Shown one piece after another: positions 1 through 9,768 of a stretch of DNA of 64,000 nt. Made by a program: the position numbers and the translations under genes. Position 1 is the stretch's first letter. The number at the start of each line of letters is the position of its first letter. Origin of the DNA: Latilactobacillus sakei (GTDB lineage Bacteria > Bacillota > Bacilli > Lactobacillales > Lactobacillaceae); assembly GCA_002953655.1 (NCBI GenBank), contig CP025839.1, forward strand, positions 1,302,001-1,366,000, given 5' to 3'. The notes under the pieces were generated by a model. It saw only the letters and a program-made list of their open reading frames with translations, was not told where the DNA came from and did no database searches.

Positions 1-386
1 GCAATGGCACCCGACCCGGTCCCGACATCTAACACTTTTAGCGGTCTGTCCTTAACAGGGGCTACTGACAATACCCATTCTACCAATTCCTCGGTCTCAA
101 GTCGCGGAATAAGCGTTGCGGGCGTCACTTTAAAATCACGTCCGTAAAAGCTTGCATAACCTAAAATATATTGCGCCGGTTGATCCTCAGCAAATGCCGC
201 CAAATCGGCTTGATATTGTTCATACTCTTTTGCAGGCATTTCATCGCGATAATGCAACACTAACTGAGTGGTCGTCCAATGATGACGTCCTAATATTAGG
301 AAACGCGCTGCTTCGCGTTCTTTATTGCGTTCTTCTAAAAATAAAAAAGCCCAATTCAGGGCTTTAAGATAAGTGAGCTGTGCCAT
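1..386 (-). CDS. prmC: Peptide chain release factor N5-glutamine methyltransferase (partial, C-terminus outside window)
   Basis: PrmC (HemK) methylates the glutamine of the GGQ motif in release factors, using S-adenosylmethionine. About 128 residues are visible: an N-terminal helical domain, the segment [13 protein letters not shown], the stretch [17 protein letters not shown], and the SAM-binding motif [11 protein letters not shown] at the window edge. The NPPY catalytic motif lies beyond base 1. The ATG at 386 sits inside the end of prfA (23 bp overlap) with a GGAG upstream. The prfA-prmC order is the usual Firmicutes arrangement and implies translational coupling with its own substrate. 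Confidence 0.93.
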   Translation of the reverse strand, partial: MAQLTYLKALNWAFLFLEERNKEREAARFLILGRHHWTTTQLVLHYRDEMPAKEYEQYQADLAAFAEDQPAQYILGYASFYGRDFKVTPATLIPRLETEELVEWVLSVAPVKDRPLKVLDVGTGSGAI

Positions 387-1461
387 CTTGTAATTGCTCC
401 AATTTCTCTGTTTGATCGAAAAGGATTAGGGCATCGATTACGTCGCCTAATTCGCCATTCATAATGCGATCTAACTTATTGAGCGTCAAACCAATTCGAT
501 GATCAGTCACACGGTTTTGTGGATAATTATACGTTCTGATTCGTTCTGAACGATCCCCAGAGCCAACGGCCGATTTACGACTTGAGTCATATTCACTCTG
601 ATTTTGTGATTCATAATAATCGTAAACACGTGCTTGTAAAATTTTCATTGCTTTAACCCGGTTTTGTTGTTGTGAACGTTGATCTTGCATTGCCACAACA
701 ATCCCGGTTGGAATATGGGTCATCCGAACGGCTGAAGAGGTCTTATTAATATGTTGACCACCGGCACCAGAAGCACGGTAAACATCAACCCGAATATCTT
801 TTGCTTCTAATTCGACATCGACACCATCGTATTCAGGCATAACAGCAACGGTTGCTGTTGAGGTATGAACACGGCCTTGTGATTCCGTCTTTGGGATCCG
901 TTGGACACGATGCGCCCCATTTTCATATTTTAATTTCGAATAAACATTCTTACCGGTAATCATCATTGCAACTTCTTTGAAGCCGCCGACTTCAGTCGCT
1001 GTTTCATCGATGATTTCTGTTTGCCAGTTTTGTGATTCAGCGTAACGTTGATACATATTAAGGAGATCGCCAGCAAAAAGACTTGCTTCGTCCCCACCAG
1101 CGGCGCCCCGAATTTCCATGATGATATTCTTTTCATCGTTAGGGTCAGTTGGTAACATTAAAATCTTAATTTCTTGTTCTAATTGGGCTTTTTCAGCTTG
1201 GAGTTCTTCTAAATCAGCCTTAACTAATTCCGTCATTTCAGCATCACTAGTTTCGCGCAGAAGTTCTTCATTTTCAGTCACTTCGCTTAAAACTTCCTTC
1301 AAACGCGTATACTTGCCGACAATTTCGCGCAAGCCCGCTTCTTCCTTAGAAAGTTCCATGTAGCGACTGGTTTCATTAATCACTTCTGGATCAGACATTA
1401 ATTCCTGTAATTCTGCATAGCGGTCTAATAAACCATCGAGTTGTTCAAACATTTTATCCAT
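364..1461 (-). CDS. prfA: Peptide chain release factor 1
   Basis: RF1 recognises UAA and UAG stop codons and triggers peptide release on the ribosome. The 365-residue length is normal for the family. The GGQ motif lies at about 234-236 ([15 protein letters not shown]), and the codon-reading PxT motif appears as PKT near 190 in [13 protein letters not shown]. The N-terminal third is coiled-coil, as expected. The ATG at 1461 has an AGGAAGG-like site upstream and starts 6 bp after the tdk stop, so tdk, prfA and prmC look like one operon. Confidence 0.97.
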   Translation of the reverse strand: MDKMFEQLDGLLDRYAELQELMSDPEVINETSRYMELSKEEAGLREIVGKYTRLKEVLSEVTENEELLRETSDAEMTELVKADLEELQAEKAQLEQEIKILMLPTDPNDEKNIIMEIRGAAGGDEASLFAGDLLNMYQRYAESQNWQTEIIDETATEVGGFKEVAMMITGKNVYSKLKYENGAHRVQRIPKTESQGRVHTSTATVAVMPEYDGVDVELEAKDIRVDVYRASGAGGQHINKTSSAVRMTHIPTGIVVAMQDQRSQQQNRVKAMKILQARVYDYYESQNQSEYDSSRKSAVGSGDRSERIRTYNYPQNRVTDHRIGLTLNKLDRIMNGELGDVIDALILFDQTEKLEQLQDGTAHLS

Positions 1462-1467
1462 GAATGA

Positions 1468-2061
1468 TTAGCCTTCCTTTTCAATCTCTTCTTGTATTGG
1501 TGGGTTAAAATAGTGCTTTCGGCATACTGGGTAGTACGCTTCATTGCCACCGATTTGAATTTGTTCACCCGTATAAACAGGCAAGCCATTATTCATCCGT
1601 AGGTTCATAATCGCCTTTTTACGGCAGAACCAACAAATGGTTTTCATTTCTTCTATCTTATTGGCAAACAATAAGAGGTATTTCGAGCCTTCAAATAATT
1701 CATTCTTGAAATCATTTTTAAGCCCAAATGCCATCACCGGGATATTCAAATCATCAACGACTTTGGCAGCTTCGATAACATGGTGCCGTTCTAAAAATTG
1801 CGATTCATCAATTAAAACACAAGCGGCATCTGGATTAGTTGCTTCAACCAATTCGTAAATATTCGTGTCCGAAAAAATCGGTGTTGCTTCGCGTTTCAGA
1901 CCAATTCGACTTGAAACAATTCCTACACCATCACGATTATCAATCCCACTGGTTAAGATAATCACTGATTTATTCTGTTCTTCATAATTATGAGCAACTT
2001 TTAGAATCTCAATTGATTTCCCACTGTTCATTGCACCATATCGAAAAAATAATTGCGCCAT
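1468..2061 (-). CDS. tdk: Thymidine kinase
   Basis: Phosphorylates thymidine to dTMP in pyrimidine salvage (type II, TK1-like). About 197 residues. The P-loop GAMNSGKS is near residues 9-16, the Walker B-like segment [10 protein letters not shown] is mid-protein, and the C-terminal zinc lasso shows CWFC and a later PVCRKHY, giving four likely zinc ligands. I chose the ATG at 2061 because AGGGG lies about 9 bases upstream; a TTG two codons earlier is too close to it. First gene of the tdk-prfA-prmC operon, divergent from murT. Confidence 0.95.
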
Positions 2062-2238
2062 TTCCAAACACCCCTATATCAAAGCACATTTTAGTCTAGT
2101 ATACCTGAAAATAGGAATCGCAACAATATCGGCCCCGATAAAAACTAAAGTTTCCATAAATTTTGCCCCTTCATGACTTCCCTATCGTCGTTTTCCAGAA
2201 AATATGCTATTATTATGAACATTGAAAGGGTGGCTTGC

Positions 2239-3588
2239 ATGACAATTAAAAGTTCATTTGCAACAACAACGGGACGTTTTTCATACTGGTTCTTACATAC
2301 CTTTATGAAAGGCGGCAGTTCTTTACCTGGTCAGATTGCAACAAATCTAGACCCCGCTGTTTTGAAAAACTTAACTAAAAACTACGACGTGATTATCATC
2401 ACTGGGACTAACGGTAAAACGTTAACGACGGCTTTGACGGTTCAAACGCTCAAGCAAAAATACGACAACATCATGACCAATTCAACAGGTTCTAACATGA
2501 TGCAAGGGATTACAACGGCTTTTTTGGCTCATCATCCTAAAAAAGGGCAAAAGCAGCTTGCGATTCTTGAAGTTGACGAAGCCAATGTCGAACCACTTTG
2601 TCGTTATATTGAACCCAAAGCAATTGTAATGACCAATATTTTTAGAGATCAAATGGATCGCTTTGGTGAAATTTATACCACTTATAATAAGATTTTGGCC
2701 GGCGTTAAACTCGTACCCAATACAACCTTAATTATGAATGGCGATGTGCCACTTTTCTCATCAGTTGAATTACCTAATCCTAAAATTTACTATGGTTTCA
2801 ATCATCAACCAGATGGTGAAATGCTTGCACCAAGCAATACAGACGGGGTTTTGTGCCCTGTTTGCCAACACATTATTCACTACAAATTCATCAGTTATAG
2901 TAGTCAAGGCAAATTCTACTGCCCAAATTGCGGCTTCAAACGCCCTGAACTAACAGATCAGGTAACGGCTATAACCGAAATGCGCCCAACCAGTTCTCAT
3001 TTTGAAATTAACCAAGCACCTTTTGAAATTTCAATCGGTGGTATGTACAACATCTATAATGCCCTAGCCGCTTACAGCGTTGGCCGTTTCTTGGATGTCC
3101 CTGTTTCAGATATTCAAAAAGCCTTCACGCAAAATAAAAAAGTTTTCGGTCGCCAAGAAGTGATTCAATTGCAGGACAAGGCAGTCACACTCGTCCTTGT
3201 TAAAAATCCAGTTGGCTTAAACCAAGTCCTCCAAATGATCAGCTCTGATCCAGAAGATTTCTCATTGGCAATGTTACTTAACGCTAACTACGCTGATGGT
3301 ATCGATACAAGTTGGATTTGGGACGGTGAATTCGAAGATCTCTTGAAACACCATATCCCAACGGTTATCACTGGTGGCGAACGGCGCGATGACATCACTT
3401 TCCGCTTAAAAGTAGCCGGTGTTACTGACGAACAACTACATGAAACAGCCGATTTAGATGCCACATTAGCAGCGATTGAAGCAGCTCCTACAAAACATGT
3501 TTACGTACTTGCCACCTACACGGCAGTTTTACAACTACGTAAAAAAATGGCAGAGGCTAACTACATTAAGAAAGGACTATCAGTATGA
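2239..3588 (+). CDS. murT: Lipid II isoglutaminyl synthase, MurT subunit
   Basis: MurT with GatD amidates the D-glutamate of lipid II to D-isoglutamine, a step in Gram-positive cell wall synthesis. About 449 residues with a Mur-ligase ATPase fold: P-loop [11 protein letters not shown] near residue 55, an acidic segment LEVDEAN, and the MurT-type four-cysteine ribbon CPVC...CPNC in the middle. The DUF1727-like C-terminal domain follows. The start is the ATG at 2239, preceded by AAAGGG. Its stop overlaps the gatD start by 4 bp (ATGA), so the two subunits are translationally coupled. Confidence 0.95.
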   Translation: MTIKSSFATTTGRFSYWFLHTFMKGGSSLPGQIATNLDPAVLKNLTKNYDVIIITGTNGKTLTTALTVQTLKQKYDNIMTNSTGSNMMQGITTAFLAHHPKKGQKQLAILEVDEANVEPLCRYIEPKAIVMTNIFRDQMDRFGEIYTTYNKILAGVKLVPNTTLIMNGDVPLFSSVELPNPKIYYGFNHQPDGEMLAPSNTDGVLCPVCQHIIHYKFISYSSQGKFYCPNCGFKRPELTDQVTAITEMRPTSSHFEINQAPFEISIGGMYNIYNALAAYSVGRFLDVPVSDIQKAFTQNKKVFGRQEVIQLQDKAVTLVLVKNPVGLNQVLQMISSDPEDFSLAMLLNANYADGIDTSWIWDGEFEDLLKHHIPTVITGGERRDDITFRLKVAGVTDEQLHETADLDATLAAIEAAPTKHVYVLATYTAVLQLRKKMAEANYIKKGLSV

Positions 3589-4328
3589 CCCAAACTTTAA
3601 AAATTTGTCATCTTTATGGCAACTTAATGAATACTTATGGGGATCTCGGCAATATTTTAGTCCTCGATTATTACGCTAAGAAAATCGGCTTAAAAACCGA
3701 AACTGAAGTCATCAGCATTGGCCAAGATTTCGATGCCGATCGTTATGACATCGTCCTTTTCGGTGGTGGCCAAGATTTCGAACAAAAAATTATTTCAGAA
3801 GACCTTAATAGTAAAAAAGCCGCGCTCACAGCATACATCGAAAATGGTGGCGTAATGCTCGCCATTTGTGGTGGTTACCAATTATTGGGCCACTACTACA
3901 TCGGTGCGAACGGCGATAAAATTCCTGGCATTGGCGCCCTTGATCACTACACACTCAGCCAAGATAATAGCCGGTTTATTGGCGATATCGTGATTGAAAA
4001 TCGTGAATTCAGCGAAACTTACCTCGGCTTTGAAAACCATAATGGTCGGACTTTCTTAGGGCAAGATGAAAAGCCACTCGGTTATGTTAAGCGTGGTCAT
4101 GGCAACAATGGCGAAGATGGCACTGAAGGTTGTGTCTATAAAAACACCTTTGGTTCTTACTTCCACGGCCCAATTTTGACCCATAACGGCGTCTTGGCTA
4201 AACGCCTCTTAAACACTGCAATTAGCCAACGTTTCCCCGACTTTGATTTACAAAAATTAGCGGATCTTCCAATCGAAGAATCCCGTTACCAAGTCGACGC
4301 CGCTGGTGTTAAAAAAGTTCAAAATTAA
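3585..4328 (+). CDS. gatD: Lipid II isoglutaminyl synthase, glutamine amidotransferase subunit GatD
   Basis: GatD is a class I (CobB/CobQ-like) glutaminase that supplies ammonia to MurT. 247 residues. The nucleophile cysteine lies in [14 protein letters not shown] near residue 94, after a strand-turn GGG segment, and the catalytic histidine is in [15 protein letters not shown] near residue 190. The gene follows murT with an ATGA overlap and ends just before a strong bidirectional terminator, so murT-gatD is a two-gene operon. Confidence 0.95.
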   Translation: MTQTLKICHLYGNLMNTYGDLGNILVLDYYAKKIGLKTETEVISIGQDFDADRYDIVLFGGGQDFEQKIISEDLNSKKAALTAYIENGGVMLAICGGYQLLGHYYIGANGDKIPGIGALDHYTLSQDNSRFIGDIVIENREFSETYLGFENHNGRTFLGQDEKPLGYVKRGHGNNGEDGTEGCVYKNTFGSYFHGPILTHNGVLAKRLLNTAISQRFPDFDLQKLADLPIEESRYQVDAAGVKKVQN

Positions 4329-4343
4329 TCATTGCATACCTAC

Positions 4344-4391
4344 AAAAGAACCCCACCAATATCATTTTCGATATTGGCAGGGTTCTTTTTG
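4344..4391. terminator. Bidirectional terminator between gatD and ppdK
   Basis: Near-perfect hairpin with arms AAAAGAACCC(C)ACCAATATC and GATATTGGCAGGGTTCTTTT, a 6-base loop and a T-run on both strands. It serves two convergent transcripts. Confidence 0.9.
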
Positions 4392-4398
4392 TGGCATT

Positions 4399-7020
4399 TT
4401 AATCGGCTAACGTTAATCGACTTTGGGCCGCTGCCAAACGGGCACTGGGTACCCGGTATGGTGAACATGAGACATAATCAATCCCTAAATCACGATAAAA
4501 CGGCATCGCTGCTGGATCACCACCGACTTCGCCGCAGACCCCAATCGATAAATCAGGCTTGGTTTGGCGTCCTTTTTGAACCGCCAATTGCATTAAAGTG
4601 CCGACGCCAGCTTGGTCAAGTGTTTGGAATGGGTCAACCGGCATTAATCCCTGTTGTTGATAATCGGGCATAAAATGGCCAATATCATCACGGGAAAAGC
4701 CATACGTCATTTGCGTTAAATCATTAGTCCCAAAACTAAAGAAATCAGCAGATGCCGCAATTTTGTCGGCGACTAAACACGCCCGTGGAATCTCAATCAT
4801 GGTCCCAATTTGATAAGCTAGCTGTTGGCGGTTTTCAGCCAAATAGTCATTGATAGTTTGCTGTAATAATTGTTGCAGGTACGCCATTTCATCTGCCGTG
4901 CCAATTAGCGGCAACATTATTTTAGGTGTCACAGCATAATGCCGCGTTGCTTGAACCGCCAAGGCACTTTCGATAATCGCTAAAACCTGCATTTGATAAA
5001 TTTCCGGATAGGTCACCGCTAAACGGCTCCCACGATGACCTAACATTGGATTAACTTCTGCTTTATCAGCAATTCGCCGCTTAATCTCGGCCATGCTAAT
5101 CCCTAGAGCAGTTGCTAGTTCAGCCTGTTCCGCTTCACTTTGTGGTAAGAATTCATGCAATGGTGGGTCTAACAAACGAATCGTACATGGGCGTTCTTCA
5201 GCTAATGAAAAGATTTGCTTAAAGTCGTTTATTTGGAGGGCTTTTAGTGCCGCCAACGCCACTTGGCGATCCCCTAGTTCAGTTGCTAAAATCATTTGGC
5301 GCATTTTGAAGATTCGTTCTTGGCCAAAGAACATGTGCTCCGTTCGCACCAGTCCTAAACCCTGTGCACCAAATTCAAAAGCAGTTGCTACTTCTTGTGG
5401 TGTTTCAGCGTTAGCCCAAACTGCAAACGGTGCAATCTCATCACACCAACTGAGCACCGTTCCAAGCGTTGTTTCATGTACACCGGTTTGCTGTGGTAAT
5501 GCCCCCAAATAAAGAGCACCAGTATGCCCATCAACCGAGATAATCGTTCCTTCTTTTAAAACGCGCTGCGCAAAGCGCGCTTCGCGTTGTTCATAGTCCA
5601 CTTGAAGCTGCTGACAACCAACAACACAACAACAACCCATTCCTCGCGCCACAACGGCTGCATGTGATGTCATGCCACCACGACTGGTGACAATTGCTTC
5701 ACTAATCACCATCCCGTCAATATCTTCTGGTGACGTTTCTTGACGGACCAAAATGACTTTTTCGCCAGCTGCATGTGCCTGCTGTGCTTTTTGGGCATCG
5801 AAATATATCGCGCCTGTGGCCGCCCCAGGACTTGCTGGCAAACCAGTTAATAACTGAGTCGCCTGTTGAACCGCACTAGTTTCAAACAGCGGGTGTAACA
5901 ACCCGTCAATCATTGTCGGCTTCAAACGACTAATGGCGGTCGGCCGATCAATCACACCTTCATCAACTAAATCAACTGCAATTCTAAAAGCAGCTGGTGC
6001 CGTTCGCTTACCAACCCGGGTTTGCAAGACATATAACTGACCGGATTCAATCGTAAATTCCATATCTTGCATATCCCGGTAGTGTGCTTCTAGTTGGTTG
6101 GCAATTGTCTTGAATTGTTCATAAATTGCTGGCAACTGCGCCTTTAACGTCGCAATTGGTGCGGGGGTTCGAATTCCGGCTACCACATCTTCACCTTGTG
6201 CGTTCAATAAATATTCGCCAAACAAACCAGGCTCCCCAGTTGCTGGGTTTCGCGTAAATGCAACGCCAGTCCCACTTTGTCCTTGATAATTACCAAAAAC
6301 CATTTGCTGCACATTGACCGCAGTGCCCATGGCCCCATCGATTTGATTTAAGCGCCGATAAGTTTGTGCCCGCGGATTCTGCCATGATTTAAACACCGCC
6401 TCAATTGCTAGGCGTAATTGTTGTTCAACCGATTGTGGAAATTGATATTGTCCTGCAGCCGCATATAAACCTTTATAGGTTTCAATCAATTGTTTTAAAT
6501 CGGTTAGTGTTAAATCCGTATCTTTTTGAACTTGCCGTTTATTTTTGAGGGTCGTTAATGCCGCTTCAAAAACTGGCTTATCAATGCCATAAACCACATC
6601 CCCAAACATTTGAATCAAGCGGCGGTAACAATCGTAAGCAAACCATGGCTCCCCGGTCATCTTAGCTAAGCCGATTACCGTCTGGTCATTTAACCCCAAA
6701 TTCAAAATGGTATCCATCATCCCCGGCATCGAGATCGGCGCACCACTGCGAACGGAAACTAATAACGGCTGTTCAGCGTTCCCTAGTTGACGATGTGTCT
6801 TTTCTTCAAGGTTATGAATCGCTTTCAATAGTTCGGCTTCTAAAAATTGTATATTTTGTTCAGGACTTGCTAGGTATTGTCGGCAAGCAGCGGTCGTAAT
6901 TGTAAAACCGGCCGGCACCGGTAACCCTAAGCGTGTCATTTCCGCTAAATTGGCTCCCTTACCACCCAATTCTTGATTGGTTAACGTTCGATCTTCAGCA
7001 AAAGCATAAATATAGTTCAT
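4399..7020 (-). CDS. ppdK: Pyruvate, phosphate dikinase
   Basis: Interconverts pyruvate, ATP and Pi with PEP, AMP and PPi. 873 residues, the normal PPDK length. Seen in order: ATP-grasp domain with ELGGKGANLAEM near the N-terminus and SVRSGAPISMPGMMDT; the swivelling phosphohistidine domain with GGMTSHAAVVARGMGCC; and the TIM-barrel domain with RLLDPPLHEF, MLGHRGSRL and the C-terminal catalytic GVCGEVGGD. I start at the ATG at 7020, which follows GGAGGCGC; a longer upstream extension has no RBS. It lies opposite a CcpN-like regulator and a PDRP gene, its probable transcriptional and post-translational controllers. Confidence 0.95.
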   Translation of the reverse strand: MNYIYAFAEDRTLTNQELGGKGANLAEMTRLGLPVPAGFTITTAACRQYLASPEQNIQFLEAELLKAIHNLEEKTHRQLGNAEQPLLVSVRSGAPISMPGMMDTILNLGLNDQTVIGLAKMTGEPWFAYDCYRRLIQMFGDVVYGIDKPVFEAALTTLKNKRQVQKDTDLTLTDLKQLIETYKGLYAAAGQYQFPQSVEQQLRLAIEAVFKSWQNPRAQTYRRLNQIDGAMGTAVNVQQMVFGNYQGQSGTGVAFTRNPATGEPGLFGEYLLNAQGEDVVAGIRTPAPIATLKAQLPAIYEQFKTIANQLEAHYRDMQDMEFTIESGQLYVLQTRVGKRTAPAAFRIAVDLVDEGVIDRPTAISRLKPTMIDGLLHPLFETSAVQQATQLLTGLPASPGAATGAIYFDAQKAQQAHAAGEKVILVRQETSPEDIDGMVISEAIVTSRGGMTSHAAVVARGMGCCCVVGCQQLQVDYEQREARFAQRVLKEGTIISVDGHTGALYLGALPQQTGVHETTLGTVLSWCDEIAPFAVWANAETPQEVATAFEFGAQGLGLVRTEHMFFGQERIFKMRQMILATELGDRQVALAALKALQINDFKQIFSLAEERPCTIRLLDPPLHEFLPQSEAEQAELATALGISMAEIKRRIADKAEVNPMLGHRGSRLAVTYPEIYQMQVLAIIESALAVQATRHYAVTPKIMLPLIGTADEMAYLQQLLQQTINDYLAENRQQLAYQIGTMIEIPRACLVADKIAASADFFSFGTNDLTQMTYGFSRDDIGHFMPDYQQQGLMPVDPFQTLDQAGVGTLMQLAVQKGRQTKPDLSIGVCGEVGGDPAAMPFYRDLGIDYVSCSPYRVPSARLAAAQSRLTLAD

Positions 7021-7051
7021 GATAGCGCCTCCAAATTTTATCGATACCTGC

Positions 7052-7080
7052 ATTATATAGTGTGTCATATTACAAGTCAA
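7052..7080 (-). promoter_or_regulatory. ppdK promoter with embedded CcpN-like operator
   Basis: On the minus strand TTGACT, a 17-bp spacer and TATAAT form a near-consensus sigma-A promoter for ppdK. On the plus strand 7061-7071 reads TGTGTCATATT, which fits the CcpN operator consensus TRTGHYATAYW known from Bacillus subtilis and lies wholly inside the spacer. A repressor bound there should block RNA polymerase. That the neighbouring CBS-domain regulator binds it is inference. Confidence 0.75.
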
Positions 7081-7192
7081 TAGTGCGACTTATTAAAATA
7101 AATAGGTCACTCTATTCAGCCGATATCTTGTAATTAGTGCAATATTATCCTATAATGAATCTATTGAAACCGATTTATTCAAAGGAGTGCTT

Positions 7193-7816
7193 ATGGAATT
7201 ATCAGCCCGTCAACAGCAAATTATTAAAATTGTCAAAACCAATCAGCCGATTAGTGGCACCAAAATTGCCGAGCAATTGCATCTCTCGCGGGCAACCCTG
7301 CGTAATGATTTTGCAATCTTAACCATGACCGGTATTTTAGATGCCCGACCTAAAGTCGGCTATTTCTACGTCGGTCAAGAAGTGATGCCCCTCTTAACCG
7401 ATGAACTCTATCAAGAAACGGTGGGTCAACTAATGGTGCCACCACTTTTAACCCCCCAAACAACAACAATTGATGAAGCGGTCACGCAACTATTCATGCA
7501 TGACGTCGGTTCACTTTATGTAACGGACGAACAGTCAGGATTACTAGGCATTTTATCGCGGAAAGACTTACTACGGGCAACCATTAACACAACTAATACC
7601 CAAACCACCCCTGTGGCCATGATTATGACGCGCATGCCAAACATTACAACGACCACCGAGGACACGACTGTCTTGCACGCTGGTCAGCGCTTAATTGCGC
7701 ATCAGGTTGATTCGCTACCAGTGGTTGCCATCGATGGTATCACCGTCATTGGCAAAATCACTAAATCGATTATCATGCGTTATTTCATCGAAGCTGGGCT
7801 ACACTACAAATCATAA
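7193..7816 (+). CDS. ccpN: CcpN-like transcriptional repressor (HTH plus two CBS domains)
   Basis: 207 residues: an N-terminal helix-turn-helix (SARQQQIIKIVKTNQ, GTKIAEQLHLSRATLRNDF) followed by two CBS repeats, around residues 75-135 (LMVPPLL...VGSLYVTDEQ) and 140-200 (IMTRMPNITT...VDSLPVVA). This is the architecture of CcpN, which represses gluconeogenic genes in B. subtilis and responds to adenylates through its CBS domains. The ATG at 7193 follows AAAGGAG at a short spacing; a GTG overlapping that site is not used here. It lies 19 bp ahead of the PDRP gene, the same pairing as B. subtilis ccpN-yqfL. Confidence 0.85.
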   Translation: MELSARQQQIIKIVKTNQPISGTKIAEQLHLSRATLRNDFAILTMTGILDARPKVGYFYVGQEVMPLLTDELYQETVGQLMVPPLLTPQTTTIDEAVTQLFMHDVGSLYVTDEQSGLLGILSRKDLLRATINTTNTQTTPVAMIMTRMPNITTTTEDTTVLHAGQRLIAHQVDSLPVVAIDGITVIGKITKSIIMRYFIEAGLHYKS

Positions 7817-7835
7817 TTTTTTGGAGGATTACAAA

Positions 7836-8633
7836 ATGTCAGCGATTCCAATTTTTATTATTTCAGATTCAATCGGCGAAACGGCCCGAACCGTTATTGC
7901 AGCGGTTAACGCCCAATTCCCCAATTCAGTCACCCTTAAAATTCAACGGTTTCCGTTTATTACGGATCAAAAAACATTAACCCCCATTTTACAAGATGCG
8001 CACCAAGAAAAGGCGCTTATCGTTACAACACTTGTTAATCATGTCCTTCAAGAAACAGTCACTGAATTTTGCCAGATCAATCACTTAACCCTAATCGATC
8101 TCCTATCCCCGCTAACCAATGCCATCAGCGAACGCAGTCAAACCGCGTCACTAGAAACCCCAGGCTCATTACGGAAACTCGATGAACACTATTTCCATCG
8201 GATTAGCGCCATGGAATTTGCGGTACGTTACGATGACGGCCAAGATCCACGTGGCTTATTGGAAGCCGATATCGTTTTATTAGGCGTTTCGCGGACCTCA
8301 AAAACACCCCTCAGTATGTATTTGGCCAACCAAAACTATCGTGTGGCCAACTTACCACTCATTCCCAACGTGCCGTTGCCAAAAGAATTATTCAAAGTAC
8401 CCGCCCATAAAATCATTGGTCTAACCATGCCACTGTCAACACTGCTAAAAATTCGCCAGGAACGTTTAGCCACCTTGGGATTACCGCAAACCACTAATTA
8501 TTCTAATATGACAACCGTCGGTGATGAACTTGCCTACGCTAACCAAATTTTTGAACAATTAAACGCCACGACGATTAATGTTGCCGACCGTTCGATTGAG
8601 GAAACGGCTAGTTTAATCCAAACCTTAATCTAA
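7836..8633 (+). CDS. Pyruvate phosphate dikinase regulatory protein (DUF299 kinase/pyrophosphorylase)
   Basis: 265 residues of the PDRP/PSRP family, a bifunctional serine/threonine kinase and Pi-dependent phosphorylase that switches PPDK or PEP synthase off and on. The family start (IFIISDSIGETARTV) and the P-loop-like GVSRTSKTPLSMYLA near residue 150 are clear. The ATG at 7836 has TTGGAGGA upstream. With ppdK present across the divergent promoter, the target is most likely PPDK rather than PEP synthase. It probably forms an operon with the ccpN-like gene. Confidence 0.9.
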   Translation: MSAIPIFIISDSIGETARTVIAAVNAQFPNSVTLKIQRFPFITDQKTLTPILQDAHQEKALIVTTLVNHVLQETVTEFCQINHLTLIDLLSPLTNAISERSQTASLETPGSLRKLDEHYFHRISAMEFAVRYDDGQDPRGLLEADIVLLGVSRTSKTPLSMYLANQNYRVANLPLIPNVPLPKELFKVPAHKIIGLTMPLSTLLKIRQERLATLGLPQTTNYSNMTTVGDELAYANQIFEQLNATTINVADRSIEETASLIQTLI

Positions 8634-8702
8634 AGATTAAGAAAACGCCTTAACCTTTTTTCAAGAAAAAAACCGATTTTTATTCATAAAATGGCAATGG
8701 TT

Positions 8703-8735
8703 CTATAACATTCCTTGACTATACTCTTGTTATAG
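8703..8735. repeat. Inverted repeat upstream of the 81-residue gene
   Basis: CTATAACA at 8703-8710 and TGTTATAG at 8728-8735 are perfect 8-bp inverted arms separated by 17 bp, just ahead of the RBS AAAAGGAG of the next gene. It could be an operator or a hairpin in the leader. No regulator is recognised next to it. Confidence 0.4.
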
Positions 8736-8754
8736 ATTAAAAGGAGCGATTGAT

Positions 8755-9000
8755 ATGCTAATAAAAAACCAAAACATTGAATCCGTTAAAATTAAAAGTA
8801 TTGATAGTCAAGATAAGGTCCTCGCGACAACCGAGTCCGGCGAAATTATCGAACTACATATCACCGAGCAACAAAAGAAGGATCGGCTCTTCTGGGAATC
8901 ATTGGTGAACGTTTTACGCGCTGAACTCTGGCTCCCCCTCAAAAAGAAAACCCATGAACTCTTACAAAACGACTGGTTAGCAGAACCAGAATTAAATTAA
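8755..9000 (+). CDS. Small conserved-looking protein of unknown function
   Basis: 81 residues, soluble, not recognised. The N-terminal half looks like a small beta structure (IESVKIKSIDSQDKVLATTESGEIIELHI); the C-terminal half is amphipathic helical with WESLVNVLRAELWLPLKKK. The ATG at 8755 is preceded by AAAAGGAGCG at good spacing, and the gene ends two bases before a strong terminator, so it is a convincing single-gene unit. Confidence 0.7.
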   Translation: MLIKNQNIESVKIKSIDSQDKVLATTESGEIIELHITEQQKKDRLFWESLVNVLRAELWLPLKKKTHELLQNDWLAEPELN

Positions 9001-9002
9001 CT

Positions 9003-9048
9003 AAAAAGAACGTTGACCAGAAGTAATTCTAGCCAACGTTCTTTTTTT
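9003..9048. terminator. Bidirectional terminator
   Basis: Arms AAAAAGAACGTTG and CAACGTTCTTTTT with T-runs on both sides. It serves the 81-residue gene and the convergent HD-domain gene. Confidence 0.88.
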
Positions 9049-9050
9049 AG

Positions 9051-9704
9051 TTATTTTTCACCTTGCCATTCCGCAATGTACTCGGCCACAAAATCTTGCA
9101 TGACCTGCGTTCTAGCGGTTGCGATTTCGCGCGCCACTTGCGTATTCATCGTCGCTGCGAGTTTAAAGAGCTTTTCATAAAAATGATTAATCACCGTTGA
9201 CGGTTCCCGATAGTTAGCCTTAGTTAACTCGGTCCGGGGTTCAATAGCAGGATCATAGGCTACCCCATCGTGAGTGCCGCCATACATAAAGGTCCGGCCA
9301 ATACCAATCGCCCCAATCGCATCCAATCGATCCGCGTCTTGGACGATTTGTCCTTCTAAACTTAATGTTTGGTGTTGGTTAATATTTTTCGAAAATGACA
9401 TATGATCGATGATGTCAAAAATCGCGGTTGATTGCGCCTCGTCAATGTTATTTTGGGTTAAAACAGTCGCTACGGTTTGACGCGCTTGTGCCACATCACT
9501 AACAATTTTTTCATCAATCACATCATGCAGTAGTGCGGCTAATGTAATAGTTGTTAAGTCGCCGTCACCAACTTGGCGTTGAATTAAGCGGGCATTATTT
9601 ACAACCCGGTGAATGTGATCAAAGCCATGGCCACTATGCTCCTGAGCCAACGCCGTTCGTACGAATTGTTCAATTGCTTCAATTTGTTTTTGCATAACTG
9701 CCAT
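9051..9704 (-). CDS. HD-domain metal-dependent phosphohydrolase
   Basis: About 217 residues of the YedJ-like HD superfamily. Metal-binding motifs are visible: HGFDHIHRVVNNA (first His and HxxR), the HD pair in LAALLHDVIDE, and the distal Asp in QDADRLDAIGAIGIGRTF. Members hydrolyse phosphate esters, possibly nucleotides, but the substrate cannot be read from sequence. Two ATGs are possible, 9704 and 9695; the second has AGGATGG better placed upstream, so the true protein may be three residues shorter. Confidence 0.85.
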   Translation of the reverse strand: MAVMQKQIEAIEQFVRTALAQEHSGHGFDHIHRVVNNARLIQRQVGDGDLTTITLAALLHDVIDEKIVSDVAQARQTVATVLTQNNIDEAQSTAIFDIIDHMSFSKNINQHQTLSLEGQIVQDADRLDAIGAIGIGRTFMYGGTHDGVAYDPAIEPRTELTKANYREPSTVINHFYEKLFKLAATMNTQVAREIATARTQVMQDFVAEYIAEWQGEK

Positions 9705-9723
9705 CCTACTCTTTTAATCATTA

Positions 9724-9755
9724 AAAAAATTGCAACCACGGCTGCGGTTGCAATT
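9724..9755 (-). terminator. Terminator downstream of manA
   Basis: AATTGCAACC and GGTTGCAATT arms; on the minus strand the hairpin is followed by a run of seven Ts. Confidence 0.85.
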
Positions 9756-9768
9756 CGTTATGTTTATT

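Noticed and set aside
2173-2238. N-terminal extension of MurT
   Set aside because: The frame is open to 2173 but has no RBS there; AAAGGG precedes the ATG at 2239 and the protein then matches the family start.
4332-4673. 113-codon frame opposite the ppdK 3' end
   Set aside because: No RBS, overlaps a terminator and ppdK, and lacks a recognisable domain.
7695-7835. N-terminal extension of the PDRP protein
   Set aside because: The extension lies inside the ccpN-like gene and is out of keeping with the family; TTGGAGGA precedes the ATG at 7836.
8634-8680. Terminator after the PDRP gene
   Set aside because: A short CTTAATC/GATTAAG hairpin exists but is followed by AAAAC instead of a T-run, so it is not a convincing terminator.
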